In this document: piece by piece, positions 44,855 to 56,055 of the stretch
Layout: every line of letters begins with the position of its first letter
Position numbering within the stretch: the stretch's first letter is position 1
Assembly (NCBI GenBank): GCA_946406115.1
Contig: OX291562.1
Coordinates: 5,796,001-5,860,000 of the forward strand
Source of the DNA: Apoda limacodes
Taxonomy: Eukaryota; Arthropoda; Insecta; Lepidoptera; Limacodidae
Direction: 5' to 3'
DNA length: 64,000 nt
Position numbers and translations under genes: made by a program
Notes under the pieces: generated by a model
What the model was told of the DNA's origin: nothing
The model's database searches: none
Seen by the model: only the letters and a program-made list of their open reading frames with translations

Positions 44855-46480
44855 TAAAAAAACCGGCCAAGTGCGTGTCGGGCCACGCGCAATATAGGGT
44901 TCCGTTTAAGCCTCATAAACAAACATTTTAGGGGTTGCTAAATATTGCCAAATACAACGGTTTCGCTGAGAGGGGGGGCACAATGTTTAGGTACGTAGTA
45001 TAAACAGATTTGATCGCTCCGCTGTTGATATAAAACCCACGCTTTAAACCTACTTGTAGCGAAAAGCGAATCGGTTAGAGTTAGGTACCCATGTAGGTAT
45101 GTTACGAGTACGTACGTTTAAAATGTTTAATTAAATAAATTCTACTTTAAAATTCCAAAATGAAAGTTCAACCTTAGAATAATTAACTGAAATCCCATTA
45201 ATATTATAAAGGCGAAAGTTTGTGAGTGTGTGACTGTGTGAGAGTGTTACTGTGTATGTTTGTTACTTCTTCACGCTTCAACCACTTGACGGATCGGGAT
45301 GAAACTTGGCATACATATAGGTTAGGTCCTGGAATAACATATAGGCTACTTTTTATCCCGAAATTCCCAGGGGACTAACTATAACCGAGCTTAAACGAAC
45401 TACAGCTACAGCTTGATATAGCAAACTTTATTAGTGTAATTAAGGAGTAAATCACAGTATCAATACTGAGATTAAATAAAGGAGTCCCACGCTGATGTTT
45501 GGTTGTTTGTCACATTTCAACCATTGGCTGGATCGGGAACCGCTCATCTGATTTAGATGAAATTTGTCTGAGTCCCGGGGAAGGCATAGGCTATTTTTCA
45601 CCCGGAAAATTTAAAAGTTCCCGCGGCAATAACTATAACGTTCGTTACTTAATCCTGCTGCACTGGGAGCATTCAAATGAGCTGAAATTTTGCACACACT
45701 ACTTCTTATTCCGGGAAATTCAAAAGTTCCCGCGGGAGTAACTATAACCAAATTCCACAAACGAACCAAAGCTGTAGCTATAGCTTGCTATATTAAACTT
45801 CTTTAGTATAATCATGGAGTTGCCGTAGGAATACTATGCCGTTAACCAAATTTAGGGCGGGCGGACCCGCGGGCAAAGTAGTTTATTAATAAGGGCCGAG
45901 TTGTAGTAGTAACTATTGAAATTAAAGTTTTTTAAATGATAATCAAATCAAATCATTAAAAACTAAACTTTCAAAGCGAAAATTGCAAACTTATCTAGGC
46001 GTTCTTCATCTTCGAGACATCCAAACAACATGTGCGCTTATGAGCGCAGCTACCTGTCACACGCTCGATTCGATGTTGCGCCAAGCGCGCCGGCTAGTCC
46101 AATACGTCAATTGAACGTAACTATTGTTATCAATTTAAGAAGAATAGTCTTTAGAATGTTATTATTTTATTTTTTATAATTATACATCGCTCATTTAATT
46201 ATATTTTATACCTGTTTTACAGATATACCTACTTTAAATTCATTATATGCACTACCACCGTAATTTTTTTTACATTTCTAAATACTATACTTTCGCTGGT
46301 AGAGGGGGGGGACGCTTGAGTCTAACAAAAATTAGTACTTTAAAGCTAATTTTTTTCGCAAACGGAGCCCTAAATCAAAATATGATCTTTGCATACCGCC
46401 CATGTTTTTGGAATTCCTATCCAACGATATATATCCCCTTTATTGCGCGTGGCCCGACAAGCACTTGGCCGGTTTTTTTT
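44855..46480. mobile_element. 1.6-kb element with about 37-bp terminal inverted repeats
   Basis: The left end reads AAAAAAACCGGCCAAGTGCG, then TGTCGGGCCACGCGCAATA. The right end is its reverse complement with one mismatch (TATTGCGCGTGGCCCGACAA, then GCACTTGGCCGGTTTTTTT). Subterminal G-runs (GAGAGGGGGGGCAC and AGAGGGGGGGGACGC) also face each other in the same sense. No transposase is encoded. The composite repeat at 45193-45885 lies inside it. Confidence 0.78.
45193..45885 (+). repeat. Composite interspersed repeat, plus copy of 3785-4648
   Basis: Starts with TCCCATTAATATTATAAAGG, then CGAAAGTTTGTGAGTGTGTG. It passes through TTGGCATACATATAGGTTAG, the junction TAAATCACAGTATCAATACT, then a second unit with GAACCGCTCATCTGATTTAG, and ends AAATTTAGGGCGGGCGGACC. 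The order is the same as in the antisense copy 41 kb away. Confidence 0.75.
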
Positions 46481-46634
46481 TTGTACTAAATTGCGACTGG
46501 AAGTGAACTATATTTAAAAACGGTAAACAAGAAGTATTTTTTAATGTAAAAAAAAAAAAAGAATAATTTTTTTTTATTAGTAATTGTTAAAAACTATCTG
46601 CAATCATCACTTATCACGACTAAAATTATATATC

Positions 46635-46905
46635 GATGTGGCCTGCCTATTGCCACTTCAGATTGCTAACCGTTTGAGCTATTATAACTTTGGTTCTTCG
46701 GCGAATTTCCTTATTTCGGATTTTATCGCGCAAAGAAATACCTAGCATAGCTCTTTTCATAGCTCCCTGAGCGACTCTAAGCTTATTTAAAAGGCCAACA
46801 GTAAACTACCAAGTTTTTTGTACCATGAGTGATCACTGGCAGCACACATTGATTATAGACTTTCGTCTTTAGGCACTGAGGTACTCAAGAAGCTTATATA
46901 TGTAC
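46635..46905 (-). mobile_element. RTE-like LINE 3' relic, antisense
   Basis: GTGGCCTGCCTATTGCCACT, TTTGGTTCTTCGGCGAATTT, AGCTCCCTGAGCGACTCTAA and AAAAGGCCAACAGTAAACTA match the block order at 31060-31210. Confidence 0.55.
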
Positions 46906-49046
46906 ATCCATTTATATAAGCTACTTGGAGGTGCTGCATGATAATTACAAACAAAACCTATTTAAACCCAAAGAGTATTATATTTATTCCAAAAGGTACC
47001 TAAACCGAGCGCGTGTATTACCGAACATAAATTTACTAAAGTAAACTGGCAACACTTGTCGCAATTTTTTTTTCTGGTTTTTTTTATTTTATCTTTTCCT
47101 CAGTGTAACCGAATTTAGCAAGATCCTGTGATTTTAGCAGGTTTGGTCTCTTATTTTAGGCTTTGCAGCAGGTTTATTTAAGCTAGCAGTTTTATCAGGA
47201 TTGGCGATACCAATGCTGTTTAATTATTAGCTCAAAAAGTATTTGACCTGTATGTTTGCAATTTCGTATATCTTTAAGGGACCTCCAATTAACTAGTATC
47301 TTAAATGTCATAGCATCTGATTCTTGAAATGTTCGTACCCAAAATTTTCTATCTTATCTGTTTTATATAATTACTCACTGAGTACTGACCCATAAAAAAC
47401 CTAGACCATTTGCAGTGTAGGTCACTTAAAAACTTATTGTCATTACCGTAGGTTAGTGGGTGTAAGTATACTAAGGAATAAATACAGTAGACAAGTAGGT
47501 ACATATAAAATATAGTATGAACTTATTGAATATTAAATATGTCTAAAATAAAATTATGTAACTTTATTATATAGAATTAATTTAGAACCATAAAAAATAT
47601 CATATTTTTTTATTCACAGAACGAACCTACTGAAGGAATATTTACGGGAAAATGATTATAATTAGTAATACTCTCTTTGTAATTAAGGGGCCGTCCATTA
47701 ATCACGTGATGTTTTTATAGCATTTGGTTAAAGCTCGCATGCGTTGGGGTGATTCCAAGAGACCGACGCAGAAGAAATGTAGCAAACGTCTTGCCATCAT
47801 GCTCTTGAGGCTTTGGAATACATAGGCTACTGGACGACTGCAAAATTGGATTAAATCACGTTATGATTTTTTAGCATTTTAAATGGAATGGAATATAATA
47901 TTCCTGTGCGCCAACGACTAGCTACAACTATAAAAAAACCTAAGACATTAATTAAATAACTTTTTTATTTAATAAACTATAGGTGAAGTGTTATTTAATA
48001 GAGCAATGTCCTTAAATATATACCTACTAGTTTTAACTTGCCTTTTTAGAATTAGAAAAATAATAGAGACTATTGGAAGACTACTTTGCTTGGTGCTTTT
48101 GGCGGTAATCTAGTAAAAGATGATTAGCCCACTTTATAAATTCACCTTTTACCCTATATTTTTATTTCGTATTAGCCCACAACTCATTAAAATTATTTCT
48201 GAGCAACACTAAGTTTTTTCCTTTCTTATACTCTGTATTAATGTCACACTACTCGCTGCTTTCGGTTAAGAAATCGCGCGTTTGACGAAAAAATAAATAC
48301 ACGTGATATTTCGTGATTTTTGCCAAACAAGAAATTCTTATTTTTTTTTTAATACATATAGAAAACTTATAATTTTCTATGTCTTATTAGCTACTTTATT
48401 ATTTTATGACTTATTTTGTAGAAGATTATTTTAATTACTGAGCTGACAAATTTTGTTTTATGCCAGACAGCACGAGGATTTCCAGTTAATTCGCGTAGGT
48501 ACGCCATATGATTATGAATATGATAAGGTTTATTTTCTTATAACATAATTGATCGAAGTTCGAATACTTTTTTGTTGTCTTGTCACGTTATTCTCTTCAT
48601 GCAATTTAAGAGGGCGGTATCAATACGAAAAACCACTACTATATTTAACGACGGTCTCTGTACTTTAATCCAACTTAAACCAATTTACTACAAAATACCA
48701 CGGGCATTTATAAGGTATTTAGGTTTTGTACGTCAGCTGTTACTGTCAAATTTTGACCACTAGCCCCGGTGATTTAATATAACTTTTAACTCAAACTAAT
48801 TTAACACGTGGTATTTTGTGGTAAGTCTCGAGAACCGCGCCCTAAATGTAGGAAGTTGTGTTTGTTTTTATGCTGATCCGTACATGATGAAAAGAAAATA
48901 CGAGCGTTCGTACTGATCTGCGTGGAAACAAGATCCTTTGCTTTCTACTTTGATTTCCAGGGCTAAGGAGGATCCTGATGATGCAAATATTGTCAGAAGT
49001 GCGTATTTTATTGATACATTCCCGTCTCTATGGTAACAGTAATATT

Positions 49047-49232
49047 ATGGCAGATTTTTGGCATTTTCTGGAGTCGACTTTGGCAGATTTTTTGCCAGTG
49101 TCAGGCAGATTAGCTATTTTTGAGATGGTCACACTGATCTGCTTTTTGTTTCTGTCTGTGGGGATTAATTATTTTGTTTTGATTGTAAGATTTGTGCGCT
49201 GTGCAAGTGCGTCAAATAAACTAAAGAGTTGA
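49047..49232 (+). CDS. Candidate 61-aa single-pass membrane microprotein
   Basis: The frame reads MADFWHFLESTLADFLPVSG, then RLAIFEMVTLICFLFLSVGI, then NYFVLIVRFVRCASASNKLK and S. One hydrophobic segment spans about residues 27-48 and is followed by a short basic, Ser/Asn-rich tail, so an N-out or luminal / C-cytosolic orientation is likely. The ATG has A at -3 and G at +4. AATAAA begins five bases after the stop. An in-frame upstream ATG at 48978 would give 84 aa but lies in weaker context. No family was recognised. It is 352 bp upstream of the ZIP13 exon on the same strand and could be a separate small gene or an upstream frame of that gene. Confidence 0.5.
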   Translation: MADFWHFLESTLADFLPVSGRLAIFEMVTLICFLFLSVGINYFVLIVRFVRCASASNKLKS

Positions 49233-49236
49233 ATTT

Positions 49237-49242
49237 AATAAA
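49237..49242 (+). terminator. Possible poly(A) signal for the microprotein
   Basis: AATAAA in TTTAATAAATACG, just after the TGA at 49230-49232. AT-rich surroundings make chance occurrence possible. Confidence 0.4.
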
Positions 49243-49583
49243 TACGCAAAATTAAATATCTTATACGATGGCGATAACTGACTTTAAGAATATACTTGTT
49301 AATTAATTTTACGTGTTTTAGTCTAACCAGTTTGCGAACAACACTCAGTCTCAGCGTAAGATTAGTGAGTTCGTCTGACTGCAGAAAATGATACTGAGTC
49401 TTTATCTTTAAAATAAAATAAGTGTATATCCTAAAAATACGCTAAAGAAAAACTGATTTGATTTAGTTCTATTTGCGGTATGGAACTGATCGGTTGTTCC
49501 CGAACTTGCGTTTCTTGACTCTGGTTGCGCATATAATTGATTTAAATTTAGTATAGAAACTATTAACTAATATATAAAGAACA

Positions 49584-49764
49584 ATGGAAGCAGGAAGTGA
49601 TGTTATCGGTAGTCTTTTACCTGAATATTTGTATACGTTTATGGACCAGTTGGATGAGCATCCCTGGCTTTTCTCGGCACTGGCGTCTATTCTAGTCGGT
49701 CTCAGTGGAATTTTGCCGTTACTTATCATTCCAATTGATGAAACCGCCTCATTTAAGGATGGAG
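49584..49764 (+). CDS. Zip13: First coding exon of a ZIP13 (SLC39A13/Zip99C)-type zinc transporter
   Basis: ZIP13 proteins move zinc (in flies also iron) across ER/Golgi-related membranes. The exon gives 60 residues plus one base: MEAGSDVIGSLLPEYLYTFM, then DQLDEHPWLFSALASILVGL, then SGILPLLIIPIDETASFKDG. The block W-x-F-S-A-L-x-S-I-L-V-G-L-S-G-I-L-P-L-L-I-I-P is the first membrane helix of this family, which in ZIP13 reads much the same. The donor is GATGGAG|GTAAGT in phase 1. The start has A at -3 and G at +4 (ACAATGG), with TAA in frame two codons upstream. No second exon (LLSFAxGGLLGDVFLHLLPE-like) was found to 64000, so the gene continues outside the window. Confidence 0.75.
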
Positions 49765-49814
49765 GTAAGTGATTTACTATTTTTAAAGTACTCATTTATT
49801 TAATGTTTAATTTA

Positions 49815-50020
49815 CTTAGGCTATGTTCCAATTCACGCCGAGTAATTAGCGCCCAGTAAAGTTGAAAAATCAACCCGTTCTGTAACGAGCGTTTGACAGT
49901 TAATTTTCACACTGACAGGAGTGAATTTCAAGCATTTCTATGGCAATGAAAGAATTCAATTTGACAGTTGGAAAAACCACTTTTTTAACGTCCTCGTTGC
50001 GATTTGGAACACACCCTTAG
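49815..50020. mobile_element. 206-bp MITE of the 'GGCTATGTTCCAATTC' family
   Basis: The left end CTTAGGCTATGTTCCAATTC and the right end GATTTGGAACACACCCTTAG are inverted copies, 16 of 20 positions equal. A related copy in the other orientation is at 57320-57463. It lies 50 bp after the ZIP13 splice donor. Confidence 0.65.
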
Positions 50021-50075
50021 TAACAAAAAAATTCATGATGGCAAATATCAGTGAAGTGTGTTAATTATTATGGCT

Positions 50076-50114
50076 AGAGGATAAGTAAATTGTAAATTAA
50101 TTCACTTATCCTCT
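50076..50114. repeat. Hairpin with 11-bp perfect arms
   Basis: AGAGGATAAGT (50076-50086) and ACTTATCCTCT (50104-50114) are exact inverted copies with 17 bases between. Pairing continues imperfectly outward through TTATTATGGCT and GCCAAGTAATAA. Confidence 0.7.
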
Positions 50115-50327
50115 GCCAAGTAATAATCACCTGGGGGCCCCATTCATAATTTACCCGGGTGTAACACTAACCTGTCCAGAATTAACCCTGGGTGACAACA
50201 CTAAAAGTCATTTGGAAGCTCTTTTGTCGAAACATATGACATATTGAGAAACAAAACCAATATTAAAGAGTTTTGGGTCAGAGTAACTAAACAAATCTAA
50301 GCTAAGGGAAAAAAAAATGACTCATTC

Positions 50328-50575
50328 TCTCACCTTAGAACCTAAATAGTTGCATACAGTTTCTGAGGAACTTTCTCCCGCGAACACTTAGGTTGTGGAA
50401 TGAGCTCCCTGCCAAGGTTATCTATAAGGATACAGTATGGGGTTTTTCAAGAAAGAAGTTATTAGATTTTTGAAGGGTCGGCAATGCCTTAGTGATGACC
50501 CAGGTGTTGCAAGTGTCCATAGGCTGCAGTAATTGCTTATCAGGCTGACCACAAGCTTGTTTGCCATTATTGATT
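50328..50575 (+). mobile_element. LINE C-terminal and 3' relic, WNELPAKVF family
   Basis: Reads RTLRLWNELPAKV-like sequence (GCGAACACTTAGGTTGTGGA, ATGAGCTCCCTGCCAAGG), then VIRFLKGRQCL (TTATTAGATTTTTGAAGGGT). It ends in GTTGCAAGTGTCCATAGGCT and GCTGACCACAAGCTTGTTTG, which is the 3' end of this LINE family. Confidence 0.72.
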
Positions 50576-53339
50576 TTTTTTGGAGGCATTCTAAAACCTG
50601 TACTTCTAATAGCACTTTGGAACAGCCTATCAGTTTTACCGTTTCCTGTCAGACTTGATCTACAATGGTAAAAAAGTCAATCTTTGTGTTACCACAATAT
50701 GGTACCCCAACAGTAACTGAAGGATAATGAGCTGCAGACCAGAACACAAGTCACTTTGACATTAACATTGGGTAACTTTTGCTACAACAAGGGTTTTTAC
50801 TACAGGCATTAGTTGGACTTATATTTTCCACCTCATAATGGGGCCATTGTGCGAAGGTAACCAATTCACATGTCATTGGTTACAGGTGTCAAGGCAGTCG
50901 TAACAAGTATAATCTAAAAATATAATAGGTTCTATTGTTCTTTTCATATTAGTTTTAAAATGATTTGGTTCTGTTTTTACTTTTTTTAACAATAAGTATA
51001 TAAGGATTAAGAATATATTTGTATCCATTGTCTAATAGCCAAAGAACAAGCAAAAAAAGACAGTATTACGTTAATTTATTTAGTTAATTTTTTTTTAAAA
51101 TAAATTAACTGTGAACAGCAGCAGATGCTCTATTAAGGTCCATACACTTCATGTCTTTTAACCATTTACCTTGTCTATTTTTCTTTTTGTTGACTAAATT
51201 TTTGTTTGAGCTTTGTTTATTAGCGATCTGTCCCAAGATTTCACGAAAGTAGGGTGCTACATAGGTTTTGGATTCAAAATTTGTTACAGTAAGATGGTAT
51301 ATCCTTGAGCATACACAAGATTTCTATCCTTCAAGACAAAAATATTGCATGTTTTCGGTAGGTTGTGCTTGAATGTCAGGATTTTATATGTTTCAATTAG
51401 ATCACCCCTTATATGCTTCTCCCAAAGTTGGCTTAGTTAGTATATATTTTAAAATCACTGTATGTTCTTGGATTTATATCACAGTTACTGAATAAAAATC
51501 TTATATAGTTATATGTAATATTATCCTTTGTTTATAGTTTTACTAAGAGTAACTATAGGATGCTTGCAATATACCAGTATTGTAATTAGTTTGTAAAGCA
51601 AATCATTGTTATTATGCTTGACAATTCTAAAGTGGTCCTAGAAATCAAATGGGAAAGATTTTAAATTTGAATTTATGACCTCCGCATTCCCAAAATCACA
51701 TTAATAACAGTCACAGATTTATTCATGCAGTTGTAGCAAATTAACCCATCCAGGGTCCAATGACCATTAGATAATAAGAACATATAGTGACAAGGCCTGG
51801 TACCACTTTCATCTCATCTATCTTATCTGGCTCTTTGTTAGTGACCTTCATCATTTAATACAATGACTTATTCAATAAATATTTGTATCAGTCAATATCA
51901 AATGTAACAATAAAAGGAAAAAGACATGTTGTTTAAAATATTTTATCAGAAATGTTTATTTTAGCAGTCAGGTCATATAAAAGGGTGACTATTCTAAAAC
52001 TGATACTACAGCTATAAATAAAAAGCGGAAAGGTTTTGATACAATTTTTGTTGTTTCGTGTGCATTTGAGATTAGAGGATGTTTGTATGTGTGTATGTCT
52101 TCTACTATTACAACTTATGAACTATGGGTCCAATTTCGTTGTAGTTTTTGACATTTGATGTCAATTCAATTAAAATCAAAGATGTTATGTCCAGACGTCA
52201 CATTAATTTCAGAGTTCATGTTTTACTGCTACATACCACGATGGGGTGCTGCAACAACCGGGATAGCACTTGAGGGCTTGGATACAGTTTTTTGCATTAT
52301 TCAGATGTGATTACAGAGATGGTTTCAATACATGTTTTACAGCTGTAACTACCTGGGGACGCTGCATTGGAGTTGCTTTTGGAGGGCTTCCAAGAAACTA
52401 TTCAGAAGATTCTGATGCGGTTTTTTTTAGGTTTCTAGACATTTTTTTACAGCTGCCATTAGGGTTCTTAAATACGTGTTAATATGTTAACTTGCGGGGG
52501 GTCACTACAATAAACATTTTTTGCTTGAAAAATGTTTTTTTTAAGTCATAGGATTTGTGGAATTATTGCAATAAATTGTGAAACAACTGTTTATGAGTAA
52601 GTAAAGGTAACTTGTTACCAGCTCAGAAACTGTAGTTAAGTCTGGTTACTTACTGTATTTAATTAATTTTTAAAAACAATTAAAACAACAATATAGTCTA
52701 ACTGGTCTGTCTTACTGGTTGTAGATTAAAGAATTAGCAAATACTACAAATCCTTATAAAATACATTGATTAGAGAAATTAAAAAGTTATAATTTAGTTG
52801 AAAAAAAAATTAAATAGGTAGATATGTTTAGAAGTTAAAAAATAAAATGTTAAATATTCACAACAAATTGAGTTCTCTGATCATAGATCTCGATGTTTAG
52901 TTAGTGAAACCTATTATTTTTCAAAAACAGCATATTCATAGTAAAATCGGCTAGTTTATTTTTATAAATTAAAAACAGCCTAAAACGTGACGGGCTACGC
53001 GTAACTAACATAAAACCTGATAAGCAAAGTTAAATTTTATGAAAGCATGCTTAAAATGGTTTTAGCTTGATTTATACCCGAGCAAGGATACAGGCGTCGA
53101 TCCTCCCATAAATTAAGTAAACTTTATTTATGTAATAACCAGAATTTAGCTAACTTTACACCTATTTGTTGACTTTATAAAAGTTTATTGTGCTTTATGT
53201 GATAACTGTTAATTTTGCGTAAATACGGCTTCTGTATGCAGCTCGGTCGCATAGTACTAATGGAACTTAAGTAGAAATTGACATAGCTTGTAAAACCTAT
53301 TAACCTTGGGATATGGGAAGTTAATAGAGTGGAGACCGC

Positions 53340-53455
53340 GATAGGCAGACTGACGCCCTTGTGAGGGCCGGGGAAAGTCTATGGAAGCAAGCGGCTCCAG
53401 TTTATTTTAGATATCTATGTAGGAGGCCTATGTCCAGTTGTGGACAGCTAGCTAT
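53340..53455 (+). mobile_element. RTE-like LINE 3' fragment
   Basis: GGAAAGTCTATGGAAGCAAG and GGAGGCCTATGTCCAGTTGT, GGACAG correspond to the LINE end consensus 'gaggcctatgtccagcagtggac'. Confidence 0.6.
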
Positions 53456-53489
53456 CATAATAGTGACAGCTATCATTTTATAACTCGAA

Positions 53490-53562
53490 ACGATGACGCT
53501 ACGATGACCGTTTACCATCAGGCGCACTGTTAGCTTGTTTGCCACCTTAGTGGCATAAAAAA
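53490..53562 (+). mobile_element. LINE 3'-end remnant
   Basis: GACGCTACGATGACCGTTTA, CCATCAGGCGCACTGTTAGC, TTGTTTGCCACCT. It is the same block as at 21040-21115. Confidence 0.6.
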
Positions 53563-53716
53563 AAACTTTGGACAGTGCTGCTGTCCCAATAGTATAGGCA
53601 ATATAAGAGTTTCAGTTTATTTTGCAAATAAGTAGAGTTAATAAGTTTTCAAGGGATTGCATGAGCTCGTGACGAATGATTGCGAAACTCCGCCAAAAAC
53701 CGAACACGAAAAAATT

Positions 53717-53958
53717 GCAAAACACAGCGCCATCTAGTCCCAAACTAATCAAAGTAAGTACTACAGATACCAGACAACGGATACAAATACATATGTATAT
53801 ATACTTTTTTTTTGTAAATACTTACATATACATAGAAAACACCCAGTATTAAGACCAATACAAATGTTCACCACATAAATGTTTGTTTTGTGCCGGGACG
53901 AACCCTCGGCTCTCGATTCAGCAGTCGGGTTATTATTACCCACTGAGTCACCAAGCCG
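53717..53958 (-). mobile_element. tRNA-derived SINE, minus-strand copy 2
   Basis: In antisense order: CACAGCGCCATCTAGTCCCA, GATACCAGACAACGGATACA, ACCACATAAATGTTTGT, a damaged B-box (GTGCCGGGACGAACCC) and an A-box region ending CCACTGAGTCACCAAGCCG. It is more diverged than the copy at 39567. Confidence 0.75.
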
Positions 53959-54359
53959 AATTTTATAGACTTATAAAGAAGTTCCTTTCCTTTAGTAAAT
54001 ATAAAATAACAACAAAATTTACTAATGTGAGCTGGTGAGCTGCTTTGGAATATCGATTTACATTTTTTGGCGATATCTTTCGCCATGCTCATTATGACTC
54101 AAGGACATCCGTCGTTGGAAGTTCTAACAAATAGCGAGCAGATATTTCTAAACTGGTCTTTGTCACAATGTCACAGACAACACAAACTCACAACATTGCA
54201 CAGTTGAGAAATTTGATAAGTTAGGAAACTTAATGTTGGATGTTGAAACGGTGTTCTGTAGACGTCAAACTAATTTGTACACTGTATTTTCTCATAGCTT
54301 ATGAGAACAGTATCCTATATTTAAACAGACAATTCTTGTATAAATACATATATGTGTAT

Positions 54360-54595
54360 ATCCATACTAATATAATAAATGCGAAAGTTACTCTATCTGT
54401 CTGTTACCTCTTCACGTTTAAACCGCTGAACCGATTTAGATAAAATTTGGCATGAAGATAGTTTAAGACCTGGGAAAGGCATAGGCTACTTGAAAACGTC
54501 AAGTGTTAGTTTTTTTTTTCTATAATTGAGTTGTCGTTGAAATCCTACACCGAAAACCGACTTTAGAGCGGGTGAAACCGCGGGCTATAAATCTC
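54360..54595 (+). repeat. 'TATAAATGCGAAAGT' interspersed element
   Basis: ATCCATACTAATATAATAAA, then TGCGAAAGTTACTCTATCTG, through GATAAAATTTGGCATGAAGA, CTACTTGAAAACGTCAAGTG to GGTGAAACCGCGGGCTATAA. It is the same subfamily as 14280-14518. Confidence 0.75.
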
Positions 54596-55479
54596 AGAAA
54601 TGACTAACAATTTAGATGATTTTTTTGAGATAGGGTTTTGCTTTTTAAGTTTACCTATATACCTATTAGTATGTTTTGTTAAAATACTATTTTCTAAAAA
54701 AAACGATTTATCAAGAAAAAATTCCGATCAAAGCTCGGTCGTTCAGGTAAATATATTATGGCCACGGCATACACTAGCAAAAGCGTGCGGTTTTGACCAG
54801 TGTACAAAGACATATTACAGTAATCAAGCATACAAAGAGACACAGTTCCACGTACAATAGCACGTGACCGTGCGTTGAATATCTCGATTTTCTCGGTTTT
54901 CGTCGGTATAAAATTCAAATATTTATTTAGAACTATGAAATAAGCAAATTCACTAGGTCATATTAATATATTTTTTATGAAATAAGAATGAAGAGAATGT
55001 CACTGTAAGTTTTCCAAACAACCATCACCTTACACTGTAATTTCCTCTAAGGTTGTCTGTAAAAAAATGCTTGTTAGCAATAAGACCGTCTACAACTACA
55101 TCGTGATTTTCTTTTGTTTTTATTGTTATTTTTATATTTTTATGTGTGTAATAAAGTATATTACTACTACTTAAATAACACGGTCTCACCGGCTCAACAA
55201 CAACGTTGCCGTCGCTAAAACTACGGAGGTTAAAAACATGACATTTTGCACATTGGTTCCTTTTCGAAGTCAAAGTTAAAGTTAGTCACATATTTCAATG
55301 GAGTTTGAAATTTGGATAAAAATCCGTTATTAGTTTAGTTAAATCCATGTAAATTGGTAATTGACCTTATGGCTGTATACACTATTTTTTCTTACTTGTC
55401 ATATTTTGTCAATTGAAAAATAAAAAAAATATATGAGTTTGGCTCAAAATATGAAAAAGGCTGAATATTTTATTTAGAA

Positions 55480-56055
55480 AAAACCGACCAAGTGCGAGTC
55501 TGGCTGGCACACCAAGGGTTCCGTAAAAACTTATTATATTTAAATGTTCTTCCATCATGAGATTAAGTCTCAGAGGTTTATGATTTAGTTTTTGGTTTTT
55601 TTCCTATATTTGCGATGTAATCTTGCTTCTTGCCAAATTTCATGATGCTAGGACTATAGGAAGAACCCCATAATTTTTGATTTATTTGTAAATACCAAAA
55701 TATGCGACAAAAATGGCCGTATTATTATTGCTTTGACTTAGAAGCTTAATTTTCTATAGCTTCACGGGACCGTAGACCTTAGTATTTGATATTTTTTTCA
55801 ACTTGATCCCTCACGCGTTCTTGAGTAAAAGGGTCTTTACAGACAGATGGACAACAAAGTAATCCTATTCTAAAGTGTTCCTTATATCTTTTGATGTACG
55901 GAACCCTAAAAACAGAAGTATTTGATATTCTTTCAACTTGACTCCTTCACGCGTTCTTGATAAAAAGGGTCTTCGAAGACAGATGGACAACAAAGTAATC
56001 CTATCCTAAAGTATTCCTTTTTTCTTTTGAGGTGCGGACCCCTAAAAACAGACAT
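55480..56055 (+). repeat. 'CCAAGTGCGAGTC' element with a 137-bp tandem duplication at its end
   Basis: Begins AAAAAACCGACCAAGTGCGA and GGGTTCCGTAAAAAC. The terminal unit TATTTGATATTTTTTTCAAC ... CAGATGGACAACAAAGTAAT ... GAACCCTAAAAACAGA (from about 55783) is repeated from about 55919 (TATTTGATATTCTTTCAACT ... CCCTAAAAACAGA) with a few differences. Confidence 0.75.

Larger units (their letters stand above)
43705..49046. other. Gap between divergent genes
   Basis: The F-box exon 1b faces left and the microprotein and ZIP13 exons face right, so this gap should hold promoters for both directions. It contains repeats at 44095-46905. The stretches 43705-44090 and 46910-48960 show no recognised gene; short open frames there lack any supporting context. 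Confidence 0.5.

Noticed and set aside
48572..48763. 63-codon open frame (+)
   Set aside because: No start context or domain; composition as expected by chance.
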